This document shows positions 32,453 to 44,790 of a DNA stretch of 64,000 bases, one piece after another (the stretch's first letter is position 1; each line of letters starts with the position of its first letter). Source of the stretch: Schizophyllum amplum (taxonomy: Eukaryota > Basidiomycota > Agaricomycetes > Agaricales > Schizophyllaceae); NCBI GenBank assembly GCA_007026445.1, contig VDMD01000004.1, positions 1,736,001 to 1,800,000 on the forward strand, in the 5' to 3' direction. The notes below the pieces were generated by a model. That model searched no databases. It was given only the letters and a program-made list of their open reading frames with translations, and had not been told where the DNA came from. Both the position numbers and the translations under genes were made by a program.

Positions 32453-35400
32453 CTATACGGCAGTCTTCTTTTTGGAGGAGCGACTACGCGCCGCGGCGGA
32501 TACAAGGCGGGGACCGGAGGACCTCAATGGGCCGTGAGTGTCAGCGTTGTCCTCGTGCGCGTGCTGCGCCTCCACCAAGTCTTCCAAGCGCTTGCGCAGC
32601 GTGCGCTCCCGCGTCGCAAGACTCTTCAACGCGTCCTGCTTGCTTTGTTTGTCTACCGACAATTCCTCTTGCCGGATTTCCCACCACCTGCGCGCCGTCA
32701 ATATTGAGTGAAGAAGCAAGTGGAAGACTACGCACTTGAAATGCCGCGAACACTTCGTGTCCATCGGGCACCACCATTCCTCTGCCTGCTCCTCATCTCC
32801 ATCTTCATCCTCGTAGCTGTCCCACACCTCCTCGGCCATGTTCGTCCAATCTTCGTCGCCGTAACACAAGCGCATGTCCCATCCGCATTTCTGGCGAAGA
32901 TTCCTCCGCTCCTGCATCAGGTCGATAAGCTTCTCGCGGTATCGGACGACCTCCATGCCCCGCTCGAGGTCATCTCGCAGGGTGGCAATCTCGTCCAACG
33001 CCTGCGTGAGCTGGTGAACATCGCGTTCGGATTTCGTCTGACATGGCTTGATAACCTCCGCTTTGCATGGCGATGGCTCGTCGCCGTTCGTCGGTTCCTT
33101 GTCAACTCGTATCACGCCCCATCTGCGCGATCTGCATGCTTGAGGCTGTCCCAGAGCTTTCCCGCGTTTCCACCTGTGCGTTCCCAATTCTCGATGCGTG
33201 TCCTCATGCATTGGACACCACACTCATCCGAGCAATACTTGGAGAAGGCGCCGCGGGCGGGCTTATGGCATGCTTGAGGCGAGTTTGGATTGGGATGACG
33301 AAGACCATTGAGGCACCGCTGTTTGTATGTCGTTTGAAGATGGAGTTTAGGATGTTCTGAGAACACATCAGTCATTTCTTCTCGTTGCGATGCGATGTAT
33401 ATATACGCACTCTCGATGCAGAGAGGGCAGATGAACTGGTCTACCAGCTCGACCTCGTGGTCGGCCAGGTCGACACAGATAGTGTGATACCAGTCGTCGC
33501 ACCTGAGGCTCGCATGAGCTTTCTGCAGCCAAGTCAGTACAAGATGACGCACCTGTCGCACGCAATCATGTTCAGATTCTCATCATACAGCGTTCGGCAA
33601 ATGCAGTAGAGCCTATCGTCGTCCTCTTCCTTCTCCGTCTCCTTGTGCTTGACCTCGTCCACCTTCTTCTCCGCCTCCACAGGCATAGCAGAAGCGGACC
33701 TCGAGTGTACTGCTGTGGTGACCTGCTTCTTGTGACTCTTCTTCGGGGCCACAGGGGGTGGAGTGCCTGCGGGCGGTTCCGACGATCGGACGTCGTCCAC
33801 CTTGCGCGCCTTCGACCTCGAGCCAGACTTGGCCTTCGGCTTAGGGGCCTGAGGAGCTGCCTCCGTAGTGACTTTGGCCTTGTGAGATCCCTGCAGACTA
33901 TGTCAACTGTGCACGGTATCGTCGGTGGCCGGACGCACCTTCTTGCTGCGGGACTTCGTAGTAGTTTCTCCTGCAGCCTTCTTGCCTCCAGTAGCCTTCC
34001 TCGCAGGTGGTGGCGGCATCGAGGCGCGGTCCTCCTCTTCCTTGGTCGAAGGTAGCGATACGAGACGCGGCAAAGCGGGTGCGGGGCGTGGCGCTGGTGA
34101 GTGTGAGGGCTTCTCGAGCGCGGTAGATGTATGTCGATGGGGCGGCGCAGAGAGGGTCCCCTTGTCCTCGACCAAGCTCATGAGCTCGTCGTCCACATCG
34201 GTCCCCGCGGTAGGTTCCCCGGCCACTAGATCCTCCAACTCCTTATCCACGTCCATGGCATCCGCAGCCTGAGGTTCGGGCTCTATGCTATCCAACTCCC
34301 GCTCAAGGTCCAAGAGCGCGTCTTCGTCAACCTGAGGGGTGCGCGACGCCGCAGAACCAGCGCGCTTGTTCTTGCTGCGCTTGTCGGTGGCCGACGAAGC
34401 TTTCTTGGCTTTGTGAGACCGGGATCGCTTGCTGTCCTCTTCGGGCGAACGCTTTAGCCTCTTTGCCGGGGGACTGAGCGACCGCGGCTGCGACGGGCCT
34501 GGCGCATCGTCAGCCTGCTCGAGCAGCCACTTGTCTGCATCGTCGGCCGGCGGTCCGATCGGTCCGGCGCCGCGCGACACCGATCGCGACGTCGAGTCCA
34601 TGGGCGTGTGCGACGACTGCGAGCGGCCTAGCGAGATGAGACGCGGAGCAGAGGAGGATGCCGGCGTGCCCTGCGACACCGCGCGCCGTATCGCATCATG
34701 ATCGTGGGAACGTGTCGCCGACGGCGGGGAGATCATTCTTGCTTGGGGGATGGGACGTGCGTCGGCGGGCTTCGAGGACGGAGGCGCACGGCGAGTGTCG
34801 AGTGTGATGGAAGAAGGGTTCGGTGTCGCCGATGCAGCGACCTGTGCCATGGTCGGCGGAGGAAGGTCCACGTCCATGCTCATGTCCTCATGTTTCACGA
34901 TGCCGCGCCTTTGCGGCATGTCGGCGGTGTCGGCGCCCTCGCTACCACCGCTGTCGCGACGGGCGTTTGCGATCGCGCGACCTGCTTTGCTACCTGGTGG
35001 TGGTCGTGAAGACGTCGGCAATTTTTGCACAGGGCGAGAATGGGCGTGGGTGTCGTGGTGGGGATGATGAACGTCGAGAGAAGTCGACGGCTCGGGGTGG
35101 GACGAGTGCTGACGTGAATGATGGCGTGCATGCGTTTGATTGGGACCCTGCACGATGGAAGATGAATGATGTTGAGGGGCATGCGACTCTTGTCCAGAAG
35201 GAGGGCGGCGGCGTTGTTCGGGGGAATGGCGGTCGTGTGGTGCTGCACTTGATGAGGAGGCTTGAGAAACGACACGGGGAAGTGTTGGTGAAAGCGAGGC
35301 AGAGGAACGATCATCGGCGCGTTGACTGTTGAATTTAGGCAGCGACTGGTGCGTATTATGTTTGTCCTGCGCCTGGATCTCGCTCGTCGACTGCCGCTTC

Positions 35401-37046
35401 CTCTCCCGTGCTTGATGCTCTGCTGCTGCCCGAAGCCTCATTTCCTGCTCCCGCACCCGCGCCTCGCGAGCGGCTAACTCGCGCTCCTTCAATAGCACCT
35501 GCTCCTGCAGCAGTCTTTCCTTCTCTCGGTCCATTTCACGCGCTCGTTCACGCGCCATCATGTCTCTCTCCAAGCGTTCCCGTTCTAGCTCCCCCCGCTC
35601 GTACATCAACTCCCTTGGCGTAGGAGGATTGCGAGGAATGCTGGGAGAGAGTGAGAGCCCTCCGTGTTGAGACGATTGAGGGGAGTGATGAACGGACGCT
35701 GAGGAGTCCAGCCTGGTATGGTGGTGAGTTGCTTGCAACTCAGCGTTGTGTTGGTGGGTTTGCATCCGGTGAGCGTGCTGCTGTTGAATGTTGAATCCGT
35801 GTAATTGATCCCGTCCTCGATGTCGGGATGCCCGTTCATACTCGGAAAACATTGCAGTGTCGCTAGAGGAGGCCATCTTTCAGTCATGCGTCAGCTTCGT
35901 GAGCTTACGAGAACGCTAGGCACGCACCTTATCGCCATACACATGAGCGGTGAGCGATTCGTGGGGGAGGCGTTGACGAGAGTGCGGCGCCGACATGGCT
36001 GCATAGGCGGCCATCTCCCTCTCCTGCCCTCGTCTGCGTTCGTCCTCCATGCGCAACCTCTCCAGGCCGCCGTGCTCTGACTGCCGCTGATGCTTCTCCT
36101 TCTCGTGCTCTCGATCATGCATGAGCATGTTAAGGCCGCGGCCTGGACCGATCATGGCTGCTGTTGAAAGAGGAGGCGAGCCGTGCGACGAGACCGACTG
36201 GGAGTGACGGCGCTTCTGGGGCACCGAGACGGGGAGTTGTATGTCGGAGTCGCTTGCCCGATAACCTTGAGCGACACGGGCAGGATCGGACAGGCTGGAC
36301 ATCATGGGATAGGGCGGAGGACCAAGCGGGACTGTCATCGTGCGGGGGGATATGGACGCATTGCTACTGTTCGAATATCCGGCATCCCTATTGCGTTGAA
36401 AGGGGTCCGTGGGCGAGCGCGACGGCGGCGGATGTGCGTATGATGAGCTCGAGGAGCGTGCGCGGCTGTTGAGGTCGCGTTGATGGTGATGTCGGAGGAT
36501 GGCCTGCTCCTGGCGTTGCTCTTCATTCAAGACGTGATCAGGGAGGATATGAAGCTGATGGGCCCGCGACGGCCCATCGTCGCTGGAGCGCGACGACCGC
36601 GGACGTGGCATGTCGGATGTGTCTATCCTCCGACGCTCTTCGGATGCCGCGTGAACGAGGGCGTCTAGGCCGAGGAACGGCTGGCCCTGGGCTGTCGATA
36701 CCGGAGGCGACAACGACATATTCTGAGGCGCGCGCATGAGGACAGGGCTCTGTCTTTGGGAGTGCTGAGAGTGTTGGGACGTGGATCCGGAGGACATTGG
36801 GCGCGACGACGGCGGGAGGGTGTTTATCTCGGGGGAGCGCCTAGCGAAGATGCTGGTGCTAGAGGTCGAGCTGGACGATGAAGGACGCGCGCCGGGGGTG
36901 TCGAACGTCTGGCTGTGGGGTTTGCGGAGGTGTGGTGCGAGGATGATGGGCTCTGGGATGACGGAGGACGTGGTCGGCTTGGGCACGTCCTCGGAGGGGG
37001 GGTCGCTGCATAGGAGGTCGTTGATAGAGATTCGTTTGGAAGCCAT
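32453..37046 (-). CDS. SPP1: Spp1/CFP1-type PHD-finger protein of the Set1 (COMPASS) complex with a ~1,100-residue disordered N-terminus; one-base frameshift
   Basis: Exons 35928-37046, 33939-35876, 33553-33890, 33411-33502, 32736-33356 and 32453-32687, about 1,447 residues. The first 1,100 are low complexity: Ser/Pro/His/Gln-rich, an Arg/Glu coiled coil (ERERLERDMMARERARE) and Lys/Ser-rich patches. The PHD finger at about 1113-1162 reads LYCICRTLYDENLNMIACDRC, DDWYHTICV and FICPLC. After it comes the Spp1-type Cys region (CHKPARGAFSKYCSDECG) and a coiled C-terminus. At 33117-33120 four C (minus strand G) stand where five would keep frame between KHADRADG and VIRVDKE; the exon length is one short. 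The first intron (35877-35927) is inferred; otherwise exon 1 would be a separate 376-residue gene. Known role of Spp1: reading H3K4me3. Confidence 0.75.
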
Positions 37047-37098
37047 GGCGGCTGGCGGCGGGCAGCGGGCGCGTCGCGGGGAGGTCGACGGTCGACGT

Positions 37099-37101
<3 letters not shown>

Positions 37102-37140
<39 letters not shown>
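37102..37140. repeat. (CGA)13 trinucleotide microsatellite
   Basis: Thirteen uninterrupted CGA units, just upstream of the start codon of the PHD-protein gene and so probably in its leader. On the minus strand it would read as an Arg run if translation began at an upstream in-frame ATG. Confidence 0.95.
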
Positions 37141-37406
37141 TGGTGGGAGACAAGGTGTGAAACAGCCGCGGCGGTCCAGGGTTGACGACGCGGGACGATC
37201 AAGAGAAGGTTCGGCGGAGGTGTGGCGGAGCTGGAATGGGAATGGAGTCGCCACTCGCCGCCGTGCTTCACATGTCTCTCATCCGCTTTCCCACCGCTAT
37301 CCTCGAAGCTCCCGCTCGGTCAGGCGCGTGCTCCAGGGCAATCACTTCATCCTTCTAATCTATCCGTCCTCGGACCCTCTCGCCAGCAGAACCTACATAC
37401 GGACCG

Positions 37407-38029
37407 ATGCGCCACCACTACCCTGGGCAACCGGTGATCGCGTACTGCTCACACTGTCCCCCACGACTACAAGAGGAGACACCCACGTCCGTACGTCCGT
37501 CGCCTCAACGCCCTGCTGTCCCGCCACGACAAACGCATAAGGTCCGTGCGTGCATTCTGCGAGATCGAATGAGCCGCCGAGCACCGATAACACGAATTCG
37601 TCCACACAGCTGGTGATCAACGTGTTGAACACGGGCGTACGGGCGTCCTCGCCAGCACATCTTCCCCCTCCCCCGTCCTATCGCGTCCCCCCATCAGCCT
37701 CTACAAATCTTACCGACGGCTTCTGCTGAGACTGCGATAGAGCGCCCGAAGACGGATGCATCTCGGAACGACCCTCGGGGACCTCCCAGTCCTTGGATCA
37801 TGAGTGGCCACGGCGACTGGGCTGCTGCGCATTCAGCCCAACGTGCGCCGAGGGACGGTCCGCACGTCGGGCAGTGATGTACCGTCCGTCCTTCATATGC
37901 GACCGTGATCAGAAGACCTCCGGCAATTGACCTCGGCGACAAGCATCGGATTGACATGGAAGATCTTCAACTTCAACTCGCCCTCCGCCCTGACAGGATG
38001 CTTACCTACGTCGTCATAAGTACGTAACG
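37407..38029 (+). pseudogene. Coding-like segments without a complete frame
   Basis: An ATG at 37407 opens HHYPGQPVIAYCSHCPP and a Pro/Arg-rich stretch that could be spliced at a donor-like GTCCGT near 37542 to an acceptor near 37611. Further downstream, the frame ASAETAIERPKTDASRNDP...(about 37700-37879) meets a TGA and then stays open to 38029 (IRRPPAIDLGDKHRIDMED). The segments look protein-like in composition but do not join into one frame. It may be a degraded or mis-sequenced small gene divergent from the PHD protein. No family recognised. Confidence 0.2.
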
Positions 38030-39027
38030 TATGAGGGGGATTCTACTGCAGCCCGCGGTTGTTTGGGGGAGGGCACCGGACGCTGATGCTGAGTCTGCAG
38101 GCCACCGCGACCAAGGTGTACGAGTTGGTGTTCGTGTGAGGGACACGGGGAGCGTGGATGGTGCGAGGGTACAGTGGATGTGCTGATCTCGATTCAATGT
38201 GGATAGCGTTTGGATAGGGCCGAGGTGGTGGCGAACCAATGGAAGGTCGGACATGGGATCGTGGAAAATTAGCCGATTGAGCTGAGCATACAGTGCTGCT
38301 TCCTAGTCTCTGAGCAGCGGCAGCGCGCGTACGTTCAAGAAATCGATAGCTCGCGAGTGTACATCTTCGAAATACCCTACCAAAGAACGCCCATCGAGTC
38401 GGTGGGAGTGACAATCAGAGCGTGCGAGTGAGAGGCTAGCAGATAGTTGTATATGTTGAACGTTGAACGCGTACAACGGCAATGCACGACCGTCGCGTTG
38501 AACGTCGCCGGCAACCTGCAAGTCCACGACGACATTGCCCCGATCGCGACTCGCCGATAGGGCATGCAAATCACGTGTGGTACCGACTGTTGTCCAGCCC
38601 AGGCGTTATCTGTTGTTCATGTTGCTGCCTCGTTCAACATTCTACGTCCATCTCGAGCCTTGTTCTCCGTGTCTCGGGAATAAAGGTCGACGTACTCATT
38701 GCCATGATGCATCTCCGCAATGCCAGATCGATGACTATGTCATGCCGTCTGCATCGCAGTCCCCCAGGATCTTTCAAACTTCCCCGCTCCGCCTCCACCT
38801 TTCCATGCGGCTCTAAGTACAACACATCCCACTCGCTGGTCAACACACATAAACAGAGAAAATCCAAACGTATCGTGCATTATGCGCATGTGAGTGCCAA
38901 ATGATTTCTAGGTACAAATACAATGGCTTCGTCAAAGTATACAGATCCTCATCCTCGCAAGTCGTACACATCCTCGTAAACAGAGACATCGGCAGGTTCT
39001 GCGCTGCTCGAGTGGTCATGCAATGCA
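38030..39027. other. Intergenic
   Basis: No supported gene; 3' flank of the JEN-type transporter lies at the right end. Confidence 0.45.
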
Positions 39028-40942
39028 TCAGGCTTTCTCCCTGATGACCTCCTCCTCTATCTGAACGCTGCCCTTTTCGTGGCTGGTTGTCGCTGGGTCC
39101 TGCGGCCGCGGCGTAACATTGTCCTGGAGCACGGCGTCGTCGCGCGCGGCGCCCTCCTCGAATGCCGGCTTGTGCTGCTCGAAGTGCGAGCCGTGGTTCT
39201 CCGGACCAACAATGGTGATGAAGAGAACAAACGCGGCGACGCAGCCGATGAAGATGCCCTGCACGGTCGCGTAGTCAGGTATGTCTTTCCACTCGCCGTC
39301 GACCAAAAGCGTCGTCCGCAGGTTCTTTCCGCCAGTCGCCTCGATCTGCGAACTCGCAGAGGAGACCATCTATCGGGAAGGTCAGTGGACTGGGGAAACC
39401 ATCCGGGCACAGCACGTACGTTGCCGAGCTGGTATGCAACACCAGGGAATGTTGCGCGGAATGCGGGAGGCGACATCTCGGAAAGCTGGATTGGGATGAC
39501 ACCCCATGCGCCCTGCACGCCGACTGCGTTTATGATGAGCTTTTGCGCCGTGTAAATTGACACAAGCACTTACATTGCATGCAGAATGCGCCAGCGGCAA
39601 GCCCGGAGAAGGTGCTCGGCAAGATCCATACGGGAATGAAGGCTGAGGACGCTCGAGAGTCAGATGCACTCGGATCGCTGGCGTTGATAGCGTACCTCCG
39701 ATTAGCAGCACGAATATCACAATGGTGAGCCGGCGACCGATGTACTGCGATACCCATCCAGCTATGACACCACCTGCCGGAGGATTAGGAACGCGAGCTC
39801 GTCAACTGGGACAGATTAACGCACCGACGATGGCACCGCAGTTACCAATGATGGTAGCGACGGTAGCCTGGTGCTGGGTAAAGCCTTTCGAGTCCTCAAG
39901 GTACGTCGGGTACAGGTCTTGAGAGCCGTGCGACAAAAAGTTGAAACCTTGAACCATTAGTTAGCACGATGCCCAACGTCCACGGACGAGCACGCGTACC
40001 AGTCATGAGCAAAATAGCATAGACGCAAAGTAGCCAGTGCGTCTTCAGCATCTCCCATGTCTCGTGCAAGAAGACCTTCGTCTTGTTCGTCGTCGTGTTG
40101 CCCTTCGCCCGCTCAACTTCGCGCGCGCGCAGGAAGACCTCGCTCTCGGGAAGAAGGGCGCGAATGCCGGCGGCAAAGAAGGATATGCCGGACGCCGTCC
40201 AGAATAGGGCACGCCAACCGACGGGCACGTCCGGTACAAGGCCAAGGTTGATGCAGGCCGCCAGCAGGTAACCGACGGCGTAGCCTTGCTGCAGGATGCC
40301 AGACCCAAGCCCACGGGCCTCGACAGGGAGGTTCTCGAGGGCGGTCGATGCTGCGAGACCCCAGATACCGCCCATGCCAATGCCGAACAGCGAGCGAACG
40401 CCGAGGAAGGTGTTGTAGTCATTCACGAAGCCGGCGCCGAGCTCGAGGATGGCCACGATGATCAAGTTGACAACGAGCGGCCACTTGCGTCCAAAGCGGT
40501 CGGAGATGATCCCAAACAGCACGGCCCCGACGCTACGCAGAAGCAGCGTGAGGGTTATCGCTTGGGTCTGCGAAACGATCGATAGTCAGGAATAGTGTGG
40601 GTGAGAGGAGGATGACAGGCACGTACGATGTCTTCCGTATCCCGGTCAAACTCCTTCGTCAGAGCGCTGACCGAGAGGGACACAGAGAAGAAATCTGTCG
40701 CGGGCGGTGAGCTTGCTTCTTGTTGGATGGGTAGCCGAGCTTACCGATAGCGTCGCATGTCCACGCTAACCAACTGCGAGGGACGGTTAGGAGACCGTCG
40801 CGTAGCGTAGCAAGCAGACGCACCCCGAGAAGAACATGGCCCATTGCGTGATCGTCAGCTCGGAGAGCACCTGGAAGAGCGGGCGCTGGGCCTCGCGCTT
40901 TTCCCGACGAGGGATGAGGTTCGTTAGGAAATACGGAGCCAT
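39028..40942 (-). CDS. JEN1: JEN-family monocarboxylate/lactate:H+ symporter (MFS)
   Basis: Nine exons (40824-40942, 40745-40773, 40627-40694, 40000-40567, 39825-39947, 39696-39773, 39574-39642, 39420-39523, 39028-39369) encode 499 residues with twelve predicted helices. The cytosolic N-terminus is followed by [20 protein letters not shown], the MFS loop [10 protein letters not shown], and the Jen1 signature [15 protein letters not shown], which in yeast Jen1 contributes to substrate binding. [15 protein letters not shown] is the second MFS loop. The C-terminal tail is acidic. Known function: proton-coupled uptake of lactate, pyruvate or dicarboxylates, usually glucose-repressed. Every join keeps phase. 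A TATA box lies about 55 bases upstream of ATG. Confidence 0.9.
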
Positions 40943-40996
40943 GGGGGGTAGACAGCAGGACGGGCGCTGCAGTGTTACCCATCCTGATGATGAGGA

Positions 40997-41004
40997 TATT
41001 TATA
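40997..41004 (-). promoter_or_regulatory. TATA box (TATAAATA) of the JEN-type gene
   Basis: Perfect TATAAATA on the minus strand, 55 bases upstream of the transporter start codon. TATA promoters suit a strongly regulated gene. Confidence 0.6.
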
Positions 41005-44000
41005 CTACGGCAGGGCTGGGGTCCTAAAATGGATACGGCGTGAGCCACAATTACATCTGAGCAGGAGGACGGTGGTTCTTCCCACCCCACATCACGATCC
41101 GTCCACACGGTATCGCAACCGCGCAGGCATGCAAATACGAATACGCATATGGGGGCGCCCCTCCCCCAGCGCCCCGCTTGACGGAATCTGAACCCAAAAA
41201 TACACCAGAAAGGCGGACAAATGATGAGACCGCCAATGACCGGATTGTTATCTGCAAAACATTGACCCAAAAGATGGTCCCGAGCGAGTGCCCGCTCGGC
41301 ATGTTCAGGCAAGCGCAAGGGGCAGAGAGAGCACAACTCTTGCAGTCGAACGGCTGCCCGTGGGGAAAGCCGATATTGTGCTTGGCATCAACCCCACCCC
41401 CGCAACGACTCCATGTCTGCTGAACGCCTCTGTATATCTTCTAGTTCTGCTCGCCCTCCCCCATTTAACGGCTAGCGACGGCCACGGGCAACGAAGAATA
41501 TGCCAAGGCGTTGCTGAGGCGTCCATTGCCCACCGTTGCGAGACGCTTTTCCCTCAGCAACATCGGAAGACTTAATCGCAGTTGGTAGACATGGTTGGCG
41601 AGCGATGCCAAGCCAGAAGTGCTGGGCTTCGAGTCGATGATACCCACCCCGCACTGAAAGTCCTTTATGGTAGGAATTAGTGTAGTGGCCACAATCGCGA
41701 GCAGCGTGCTCTGAAGATGTGATACAGTGGAAGAGAAAGGCGCACATATTAGCGCAACCAATTTGCTAAACCGATTTCGGTCTTCCTAAATACTTGACTT
41801 ATGTTAACGGTGCAGGCTATAAATAGAACACAAGGCCAATGCTAAAAGCGGTCAAGTGATTCCCAGTCAGGAACGTCAACTGAAGGTCAACTGCAGCTCC
41901 CCCCACGCGCGCCTTGCGCTCGTGAATGGGACGGCCAGGGGAACGGCTAGTCTCGTCCTCATCATCTGGGCTGCGGGCCTTGCTCGCATACCAAGCGCCT
42001 AGAATGGCTAGGCAAGACGTTTCTTCCAGCTGTAGTACACGCCCGTATACACGCACGTCTTACGCGTTCAACCGTCCCTGTACTCATGATACACGATTGA
42101 TACATCCAGGAAACACGGACGAGCGCCGGGGAGCCGCTGTATAAGATGACCTTCTCAACCATTGTCTTTCGAGTTTGCTCTCCGTCAACGACTCGTTCAT
42201 ACCCTCCTCGGCACCTCTTGACTTCCCTCTCGAGTTCCCAGGGATTGGCATCAACTAGCTTCATTTATGAAGCCACTAAAAGGTAATATACTTCAGCAGA
42301 CGATGATTGCGCGTACCCACTCAGGCTTGAACCGTGGATAACCAGGTCGCGATAGCACCCCCTAACCTTTCTCATAGCTGCGAAGAAACCGGGACATACT
42401 GACTTCCGCCTGCGCAAATCTCAAGAGGGATGCTGCGATTCAGGTAAAGGGGGAAGGACCTGGTGTACTATTACCTGATATCTCTCGCCATGAGTCGAGG
42501 ACCATACTGCGATGCTAGCATGCAATGCGGTCGAAGGGCATCGGAAATCACTGGCTGACATACACGTATACAGCCGATAAGGCGAAGACGGCCGTGCGAA
42601 TGTGCTGCTGGGAGTCCGCTCGTGTCGTCGTATCTGGCTTGACGCTGCGTGCATTTTTGCCAGATTGCAGTCGCAACCTCAGTCGCTATTGACAGGCAGT
42701 GGTTGCCAGAGTCTTGCAGTAAAATATGTGGTCGCGCCTATCATAGCGCCACTGTGTAGCAATGTGTTCCGTCGCCAAACCACAACAGAACCAAGCTGGA
42801 ATCAACTTCCTTCATCTAAAGATAAAGGACCACTGGCAAAAAGAAGCTCCCTCGACGCGCTGGAAGAACGGACATAAGTGCTGACGCGCTGACGGATCAG
42901 CCCAGCATCACGAAGGCCTTGAAGACGGTGTGAGAACTCCAACGCGGTGGTAGACTTACCGTAAATACTGCCAAGTAGAAGCGGTAACACAAATAGAGCA
43001 CGAATACTGCGCGGATATTGAACAAGTGAGCGCCAGGTAAGACTCGAGAGCCGTCCGTCTCGGAGCAATGCGATTCGACAGAAGTAAGCGGCAGTTCGTA
43101 GAAGGTCTACGCGTCTATGCGGTCGGGGCGCTCGACGGGCAAGTCTTCTTAGCGATGCCGCGATGCGTGTTACAGTCGCCCAAGGTAGATAACATCAGTT
43201 TTGGGGTAGTGAGAGCTTCGCCGAGGGGACCAAAAGTTGAGCAGCACTGCAGCAAAGAAAGGTTGGCAAGAGTGACGGCGGACGCTCCACGACTCGACGA
43301 TGATGACTTCGTTGGCGGAAAGTTGGCGGAAAGCAAGGTGGGAGGAAGAGTGATCGGCGGTACGGAATCGTACCGACGCGGAAGGTGCCGTGGTTTGGTC
43401 ACGCCGAAGTCACGCCGCAGTTGAACTTCACTTTTTGTCACGAACCTCCATCACGAGGTTCATCGATAGGCTGCGTCCTTCTCGCTTGAAACATGACGAG
43501 CTTCAGGCCTGAAGCATGCTTATCTTTGCTTGCCATGCTTCAGTCTCTAGATCGCGGCCCGACAGGTCTGCAGACTTTTCCCACTCAGTCAGTGTCCGCG
43601 AAGCCTGATACGGGGATGTATCTTTCCACTCTTCATGTCGGTAAACGAATAATGCACAAAACATACTGTGAGCTACCAGATTCTGTAAGAGGCCTCGGAT
43701 CTCATCATCCGTGACCATGAAAGGGTCCTCACGGCACGGGACTGATCACAATGTACGCCAGCCTGTATCTACCGCCACCGCTCGTCGTGCATGCATCAAT
43801 GCTCGCAAGTCTCAGAGCTCGAGCCCAAGACCCCTGTGTGTACCGTCTCTTGCAAAGACACCCGAATCAGCATGCTTCTCACTTTCATGATGTCCCGCCA
43901 CTCATTTTGTGCAATTCCCGCTGGACTCCAGACTTGCTGGCAGCTATAATCAAAATTGTCGACGACTATGCGACTACTTACTAGAGCTTGGTCAAAGTAT

Positions 44001-44790
44001 AGGTCCCTGCTCGGCTCCGACTGGCGCCTCCGACTCGTGTTCCACAAGTTTCCCATACTACTTCGGTGCAGCTGACGCGCCGGAGAACCGCTTCAACCTC
44101 GCAGCCTCTAGTCCAGAACCTCTTTGCCTGTTACTGTGCCGCAAGCCGGGGCTATCCACCTAGCCGGCGCGAGTCCTATCGAGCCATCGATTGATGGGTG
44201 CACCCACGGTGCGGCGTATATAACCTAGTAAGCTTCCATTCCGCTCGGGCCTACGAACGCCTCCGGCTCCCGAGCACACGACGGCGTACCTTGCGCTTCA
44301 ACCATGTGTGAACACGAATGGTGCGTACTTCCGGCATACGATGAGCTGTACTCATGCGTCCCGCATCCCAGGATGGGAGATCTCTATACGGCGCAGCACT
44401 GTCATGTAGGGCATCTCACAGACGCAAGAGACACCCAAGACTCATACGGTTGTCCTTCAGCACTTCAACCCCCGTCATCCGACAGGTAATGTACGAGACT
44501 GTGGCTCGGAGACATGCTCCAGGAGCGCCAACCACAAGCATAAGAACGTGTCTGACTGTGAATGCCGAGAGGTACGTGGTCGGCTCGGCCATGGCCCCAC
44601 TGGGCTTGACATGGTCACTGTAGGCATATACGATGAGCAACAGGATTCAGAACACGTTTCGAACGAGGTGTCCCCAATGCGACCCGCAGGCCCATCCGCC
44701 AGAGCTATGAGCGTGACTCACAGCAACAGCCTCTGCCTTCGCTTGTAGTAGTATATGCCTGTATACCTTGCTGTAAACATACCTAACTTA
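41005..44790. other. Gene-poor stretch of about 3.8 kb
   Basis: Frames of up to 118 codons exist (for example 43068-43424 plus and 43115-43441 minus, which overlap antiparallel), but none has splice support, a recognisable motif or a convincing start. A TATA-like GTATATAA at about 44215 precedes an ATG at 44304 with a 61-codon Cys-containing frame; I do not call it. No transposase remnants recognised. Confidence 0.4.

Noticed and set aside
43068..43441. Overlapping 118- and 108-codon frames on opposite strands
   Set aside because: Neither has a motif or a consistent continuation, and both ends run into stops without splice sites.
44304..44489. Small Cys-containing frame behind a TATA-like box
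   Set aside because: 61 codons, no similarity recognised, no splice or neighbouring support.
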